Below, piece by piece: positions 57,416-64,000 of a stretch of 64,000 bases of DNA. Where the stretch lies: the NCBI GenBank assembly GCA_033239005.1, contig BSQZ01000061.1:3646001-3710000 (forward strand), in the 5' to 3' direction. The notes beneath the pieces were generated by a model, which saw nothing but the letters and a program-made list of their open reading frames with translations, searched no databases and was not told the DNA's origin. Within the stretch, counting starts at the first letter, position 1, and every line of letters starts with the position of its first letter. The DNA comes from Lamellibrachia satsuma. Lineage: Eukaryota > Annelida > Polychaeta > Sabellida > Siboglinidae. Made by a program: the position numbers and the translations under genes.

Positions 57416-59738
57416 GTGGTTTACATAAGATATAACCATTCCCATAGACACAAGTTGCTAGGAAAAAGTGAACAGTTTGCTTGGAAAAGGCAGACAGCAG
57501 TAACAATCACGAATAGCCTGGTGTAGACCGGATGCCAAAATGAAAATTTGGTCAAAATTAGGGGGTATGACACCAGTTTGTGAGGGAGTAGGTAGCTATT
57601 TTGTACTAGAACAGTCATTGGTGATATTTTTATGTGGCCCAGTACATTGGCCACACTGTGTAACAAATTTCGACAGCATAGTTATATGTTGGTTGTGTCA
57701 CTGCTATTGGAAGCATTGCATATATCAGCATTTTCAGATCTGGCCGCAACGGGTATCTGGTAATATGATACCCCTTTATGGTGGCATATCCAAATCAAGC
57801 AGTACGCCTTGTATCTTATTAAATAGAAGCATGACAGCAGTCATATAAACAATAAAATTTAACAATTCTGACAAATTGGAAATCACTCAAAATCCTGTTA
57901 AATGTGACAAATTGTCACTTTTCTGACAAAATTACGCCATGTTTGGTTAAAAGTCAAGCAATTATATAAATATTAATTTGAAAATAAATTCATTGCTATA
58001 TATAAAGAGACAATAAGAAGGCTTAATTGGCTCGCAATGCCCTGGAAATCTATTATACATGATATATGATTTATCAAGTGTCAAAGTGGACCTATAATTA
58101 AAATATGTGACTGGTTTTCAGCAAATATTCTGAGCATGGCATTGTTTTGATTTGGCTGTCAAACAAATAATAATGACGTGACAAACAGGAGTGTTCTATA
58201 ATATGTGTGCATATATATTGTGCTGCTACTTGATGTAAAATTGGCCACTTTCTCAGAAAATAGCTTCCCTATTTGGGGTCATGCCTCAGTTAGACTTCCT
58301 GGTGTGTTACACGAATGTAGGACATAGTAAGTTTGGATATAGCATGTTTTAAAAAATTCATACGATCTGATATAAGTGCATTTGTGTACGGACATTACCA
58401 GGTTTGCTGGCGGAAGCTGTTGAGAGTGAAATGGTGGATTATTAGATGATTTTAATAGGCGGAAGGTTATTTGTGATTTTTTTTGTCGATTAGACACGTG
58501 TGCGTCGTAATTCATGCCAATATTGGTAAACATTCCGGGGTATCGCACATACAGGCATATTACAAGAGTTAAAAATGTCTAATTTTAACAAAACTCGACC
58601 AGCATATCAGTGGGATGATGACAGCGGCTGGTGAAGACTTTTAGAATTTTTGATGGTCACGTTTTCTTATAATTTTGCAAAATGTTAACATGGCCACCAA
58701 TGAGAAATGTAACTGTAGGCTGAACCCTGTAATCGTCGAAGCATCGATTTAAAAATTGCGTCTTCTTCATTTCGACACGTTTGGCCGGTCGGCATATGTT
58801 ACAACATATATAGTTTACACTAAATAACACGATTTCATAAGAAACTTTTTTTTACGATCACCTACCGCACCTTTAAACTGCATGGAATATATTCACAATA
58901 TTTCTGTAGCAATGATTTTTCAGCTTATTGGTGAAAACTACATTTTATTATTTTAATTCATTAAATTCAATGCAATGCTGAGTTTTTAATTACATTATTG
59001 CAGATTAAGTTTTTTAATTGTAAAAATGTGCTATTATAATTTTTTCGCATAATATTTATTTTATGATTGAAATATAAATGTATTGAATGAGATGCTAAAA
59101 TTTATTATTGAAATATAAATGTAAAAACATGAGCACTATTATTTCCGTTGGTTTAATTACATTACATGATTGTTTATTGTAGAATACACTGTCTGTTGGG
59201 TATGACTATCATGTCTGTTCATTCTAACGTGTTGACGAGCGTATGTTCACAGCTGAAATTCGTGTTGCACTCGATCGTGTTTCAGATGCTCAGCTTTGGC
59301 TCAAGCAGTACGAAAATGTTAAGAAAACTTTGCGCATCGCAGTTACGAGACCAGAAGTTATGGAGTACCTATATGTTAAACAAATTGTACAACAATTCGC
59401 TGAGAATGCTTATAGAAAAAATATTGTAGTGCGAGCAAAATGTTTGCTTATATATTATACTAATGTTTTCAAGTTATTTTAGGATCTAATTTTGTTTAAT
59501 TCGTTTGAATATTTATCGATTTGTGATCTAATGATTACTTTCTCATGATGTACTTGTATAAATAAATGTTGTCGTCATTTTCTGCAGTCTACTATTTTTA
59601 CTTCCTTAATAACATTGGATATGAAATAAATAATATGTAGAAACATAATATAATGCTCATTTTCTTCGATTTACCATAAAATAGCATTGTCTCCCCAATG
59701 AACATATTGGTAATTAAGTACATTAATTTAGCCAATAT
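57416..59738. other. Intergenic, nothing recognised
   Basis: 2.3 kb of AT-rich sequence. ORFs of 60-102 codons occur on both strands without family resemblance or splice support. Confidence 0.4.
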
Positions 59739-60630
<892 letters not shown>

Positions 60631-60765
60631 CCCACATTAGCGTAATAACCTTCGGGTTCTTGTCGATTACTATCCCCACATTGACGTAATAACCTTCGGG
60701 TTCTTGTCGATTACTATCCCCACATTGGCGTAATAACCTTCGGGTTCTTGTCGATTAATATACAG
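60631..60765 (+). repeat. 44-bp tandem repeat, three copies
   Basis: Unit includes cccacattagcgtaataacc and ttcgggttcttgtcgattac, at 60631, 60675 and 60719. Confidence 0.92.
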
Positions 60766-61136
60766 ACATAAACATAACAACATACCACAACACACTAATC
60801 TGGTAGTCAAGTAATACACAAGAGTGAAAAAGATAATACTAATTACCAAAAGGTCAACGAGTTCACAACAGTCGATGACTCTTTCTCAGTTACCATTTTT
60901 AGCCTATTCCGTAATTTTCAATTACGTTTTTACCCCCCCCCCCATTATCTTCTCCAGCTTTGCACTTAGGCCCGTCATTACTACAATTGTGTGATGCTTA
61001 TGCACACTGGCCACAGATGATCGTTACTGTTCATATAAATTGTCTTTTTCCTCGACATTGTTGCGTAGGTGGTTCTGTTTTTTTTTAACGTAATCAATGG
61101 TTTAGCATATTTAGAGTATAATCTATAATCAAGTCT

Positions 61137-61440
61137 GCGGGACGTGGTAGAGTAGTGTTTGTGGGACGCTGTAGAGTAGTGTTTGGAACACCAGACTCTC
61201 AATCGAGAGAACCCTGTTCGAATCGTGTTGCTGCCGTTTCGAACGCAACAACATTTTGTTCTCTCTACGTTGCCTCCAGCCACTCATTATTTTAAACGAG
61301 TGCCTGGCTATAAGAGAGTGTTGTTAATATATTATGTGAACAAATAGTGTTCAGTAAGAGCGTGGCTGAATTCTTCCAAGAGAGGTCGAGTTGGCGTTGG
61401 AATGAACATATCTGCTAAGGTGTGAAGTGTAAAGGGCTTT
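61137..61440 (+). mobile_element. tRNA-derived-looking SINE (copy 2)
   Basis: The head resembles a tRNA promoter: tgtagagtagtgtttgg (A-box-like, with a ~27-bp upstream duplicate at 61145), an anticodon-stem-like cagactctcaatcgagaga, then ctgttcgaatcgtg (B-box-like). The body (gagtgcctggctataagaga, gtgaacaaatagtg, gtggctgaattcttcc, gttggcgttggaatgaaca) matches 27975-28095. Not a functional tRNA: no acceptor stem was seen. Confidence 0.6.
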
Positions 61441-62058
61441 GCGTGATCCTACGTACTGAATCTTACATACGTGTGCGCTTCGTAGCCTAGTTGGTCCAAA
61501 CGGCCACTGCGTAATAGATACGGCGCTTTTTAAAAAAGTTACCTTTTAGAATAATATATCGTTTGTGTGTCCATTACAGTAAAGAATGCGCTGTTTCTGT
61601 CACATAATTATTGCCACGTCATGTTTGTATAGTTAGTTTTCTCTACCATTTCGTTTGCAAGCTGAGCTGATTTCCCTAGTGAACAGAGCGTTCTCATAGC
61701 ATAGCGTTCTACATTCCAGCATCATACATATCAGGCTTTACATCCGTTATGCTATGATCAGTCAGCGTCATACTGTCCACATATATATGATGTCATCAAC
61801 TTCTGACATTTGGGTAAGCCATTTCAGCATTAAGCTGATATTCGTTTTTCACTTTTTATTTCCGTGACTATATAGTTCGAATTATGCAGATTGTTGACCC
61901 TCCACAGCAAGTTTATTTTCGGAGTTTTCCTTCCCTAAGTAGCGCAAAACTGCAAAGTTGTGATTTGCTGGGGGGGGGTGCAGACAACTTTCATGAAAAA
62001 TCCGCCATTACTGACGCACAAACACTATACATTCAGTAACCGGGTTGGGTCGAAATTG
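61441..62058. other. Intergenic, nothing recognised
   Basis: No gene or repeat was seen, apart from a run of nine G near 61970. Confidence 0.45.
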
Positions 62059-62158
62059 CTTTAGTGTGTGTTCTGTATGGTATTTATTGAACTTTAGTGT
62101 GTGTTCTGTGTGGTATTTATTGAACTTTAGTGTGTGTTCTGTGCGGTATTTATTGAAT
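62059..62158 (+). repeat. 33-bp tandem repeat, three copies
   Basis: Unit ctttagtgtgtgttctgtgt followed by ggtatttattgaa, at 62061, 62094 and 62127 (by the ttagtg landmark). Confidence 0.9.
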
Positions 62159-62880
62159 TTCACACGAGATGTATAATTATTTGATGCTAATGTTCTGTGA
62201 AATTATAAAGAAACGGTACAGCGAACGCTATGATGACAATCAGTGTCAAACGTAACTATGGTCACACCCCGTGGAGCTCTTGAACACTCCTCGAGGAAAA
62301 GAAACCTGATGCAACTGTGCGCCTTTATGTCACGGCAACGCAAACAATCATTGTACGAGTCAGATACTGTATAGAATTAGCCACGCCGATTGCACTGGCC
62401 TCCTGACTAGTGATTGACTGTCTGATCGTTTCGTTTTGCATACATCAAAGCTGACCAACATCCACATAATGTGCTCTTACATCAAGGCAGGCGTCTTTCG
62501 TGCGTCTCGTTTACGCATCAAACGTTATTAGTAGGTGCGCCTGGGACCTGTTGCCTGTACGAATAAGGCCATTTATTTAATATGTAATATATATGTGTCA
62601 AAGGTCAGCATAAGAAACGTAAACCGGTTCCAACTTGATTATCGAGTAGACGTTCTGCAATATGATATAACTAGCTGAGTCACCCGGCGTTGCACGGGGA
62701 GAAAGATTCAAAGGGCTTTACTACTTAAAGCCCCGTCTATGGATATCTATCACTTTGAGCTGTGCGTTTTGACAATGTGTGATATCACGGTAACGACTAC
62801 ACGAAAATCAAAACAGGCCAACAGCCAATACCGCATACAAGTTTTACAACACAACGCCCGCCTCCTCTGCTCTCTCTCCG
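62159..62880. other. Intergenic with a recurrent repeat-edge motif
   Basis: At about 62671-62700 the sequence ctgagtcacccggcgttgca cgggg appears. I recognise 'cccggcgttgc' strings as a recurrent edge of dispersed repeats in many animal genomes but cannot assign a family. Confidence 0.35.
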
Positions 62881-62885
62881 TCGCC

Positions 62886-62980
62886 GTCTCCCTCCCTCCC
62901 TCCCTCCCTCCCTCCCTCCCTCCCTCCCTCCCTCCCTCCCTCCCTCCTCCCTCCCTCCCTCCCTCCCTCCCTCCCTCCCT
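62886..62980. repeat. (CCCT)n microsatellite
   Basis: ctccctccctccctccctcc and so on, strongly strand-asymmetric, giving Ser/Pro/Leu and Glu/Gly/Arg artefact ORFs. Confidence 0.95.
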
Positions 62981-63260
62981 TGTAAAGTCGTGGAAGACAA
63001 GCAGACGAAGGTGGCTCGGCCACATTCTAAGTATGAACGAGGATCGTCTCGTGCGTCGTGCGCTACCAGCAACATCCCCACAACGCCCACCGTACGACCC
63101 CGGTTCGCTGCTAGCGGACCTCGACCGTCCGATTGCCGAACGCCTGGCTACGTTTGCCGCCGAACTTCAGCAATTCTGCTCTGAATGGAGGAGTGCCGCG
63201 CGAGACTAGACTGTTCCCATGGGAGCCAAGCCGCCTTATTATTATTAATATTATTCTGCG
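62981..63260 (+). mobile_element. LINE (RTE-like) extreme 3' fragment
   Basis: VKSWKTSRRRWLGHILSMNE, DRLVRRALPA, PPYDPGSLLADL and a stop after SEWRSAARD (63209). RRWLGHxLxM is the RTE-type RT C-terminus. It starts flush with the CCCT tract and ends in an (ATT)n tail (63235-63257). Confidence 0.75.
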
Positions 63261-63274
63261 GTACAACACTTTAG

Positions 63275-63345
63275 CCGTGTTGTTCGTCACATTGCCCCAG
63301 TTCACTACGTCTCAGCTGTAAAAACGAGTACCTGTCAATAGCCCG
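63275..63345 (+). mobile_element. SINE-like central-domain fragment (copy 3)
   Basis: ccccagttcactacgtctca gctgtaaaaacgagtacctg resembles 27957-27995 (cccagttcactcagctgtat gactgagtacctgg). Too short to be sure of family. Confidence 0.45.
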
Positions 63346-64000
63346 TAAATATACAATTTTAAGAATAGCAGTAACCGCAGCGTAGCAATCACGACCACGC
63401 ATGATACCTTTGATGGTAACATTATATGTGCATGTGACACATTAAATGTAGGTAGATATAAACATATTGCGTGACTTATAGATACAAAAAAAAAACATGA
63501 AATGGAATATTATAAACAGTAGAACTTATTATTGCAAACGTTTCGAAAAAAAATTAATGTCATGACGTGTCCTTGTCTCTCTTTCTGACAGACTCATCGT
63601 AATGCCATCCGACAACGACTACGAAAGAGAACGTGTTTACATCGGTTCTAGGACATTACACTTTGGACATTACCACCGGATATTACCCTATGGACTTCCC
63701 CCCTAGGACATTAACCCCCGACAATATCCCTCATCGTGGGGTAATGTCCTTGGGAGTAATACACGCAGTATCCTCAGCGACATTATTCCTCCCATGTAAA
63801 TGCCATAAATTGAAATCGGAACATATTTAAATAGCGTGCGTGCTTTAAAACTAAAACCGAACAAACCCCCGATCTCCTGATCCAACACCTAATAATAAAT
63901 CTTAGGGCTTAAAGCAAATACTAAAACATCAAAAGTAGTAATATTAAGATTCTGTACCCTAAGATCACGAAGTGCAAAGCCCAATACATATAAAACATAA
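63346..64000. other. Intergenic with GGACATTA-type motifs
   Basis: 63650-63760 has repeated ggacatta / taatgtcc motifs, including an inverted pair aggacattaaccccc and gtggggtaatgtcctt around a ~20-bp loop (63708-63752). No gene was seen. Confidence 0.5.

Noticed and set aside
61164..61240. tRNA gene
   Set aside because: A- and B-box-like sequences are present, but no paired acceptor stem or proper T arm could be drawn, and the downstream body is shared with another repeat copy. Called SINE.
62739..63209. 156-codon ORF joining Ser/Pro/Leu repeats to an RT tail
   Set aside because: CCCT microsatellite reading into a truncated LINE. Only the final ~75 codons are protein-like, and they are transposon derived.

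Overview
The window is eukaryotic nuclear DNA from an animal. It has short exons bounded by GT/AG sites and phased introns, (TA)n and other microsatellites, many minisatellites, and several families of non-LTR retrotransposons, DNA transposons and SINEs. The channel gene and the repeat types suit an invertebrate, possibly a lophotrochozoan, but I cannot name the species from sequence alone.

The main host gene lies on the plus strand from 434 to 33577. It is the 3' part of a TRPM-family cation channel gene, closest to the TRPM2-like group. I could chain 18 constitutive or near-constitutive exons, plus one alternative exon, with a consistent reading phase. They encode about 872 residues: the end of the N-terminal TRPM homology region, S1 to S6 with the pore, the TRP helix, and a short C-terminal coiled coil ending in a stop. 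Exons encoding the first part of the protein lie upstream of the window. The coiled-coil exon is duplicated (28736-28823 and 31687-31744). The phases permit either exon but not both, so they look mutually exclusive.

The TRPM introns are full of mobile and tandem DNA. They hold a decayed hAT transposon (3611-6646), fragments of at least two LINE families, a MITE-like element (19138-19849), a SINE-like fragment, and arrays with periods of about 39, 43, 55, 105 and 66-72 bp. The most unusual item is 13131-16387: two ~690-bp inverted arms around the coding remnant of an uncharacterised mobile-element protein with a FEN1/XPG-like nuclease signature and a cysteine-rich CXC-like tail. The inverted arms contain the 3' end of that same coding sequence.

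Downstream of the channel gene (33578-37490) there are only satellites and minisatellites, then one unassigned exon-like ORF (37494-37653). From 37690 to 56880 the window is a transposon graveyard: LINE fragments on both strands, a nearly intact CR1/Jockey-group LINE (43797-46978, minus) with a single apparent 1-nt frameshift, a second long L2/Jockey-like LINE with several frameshifts (48583-51770, plus), an RTE-like fragment, and a two-exon DUF7869-like gene (41351-43792, minus) broken by one nonsense codon. A small ORF behind a CpG-rich stretch (48000-48327) may be a host first exon. From 56880 to 64000 there are only repeats, a SINE, a 3' RTE fragment and unassigned sequence. No rRNA, CRISPR array or functional tRNA gene was seen.
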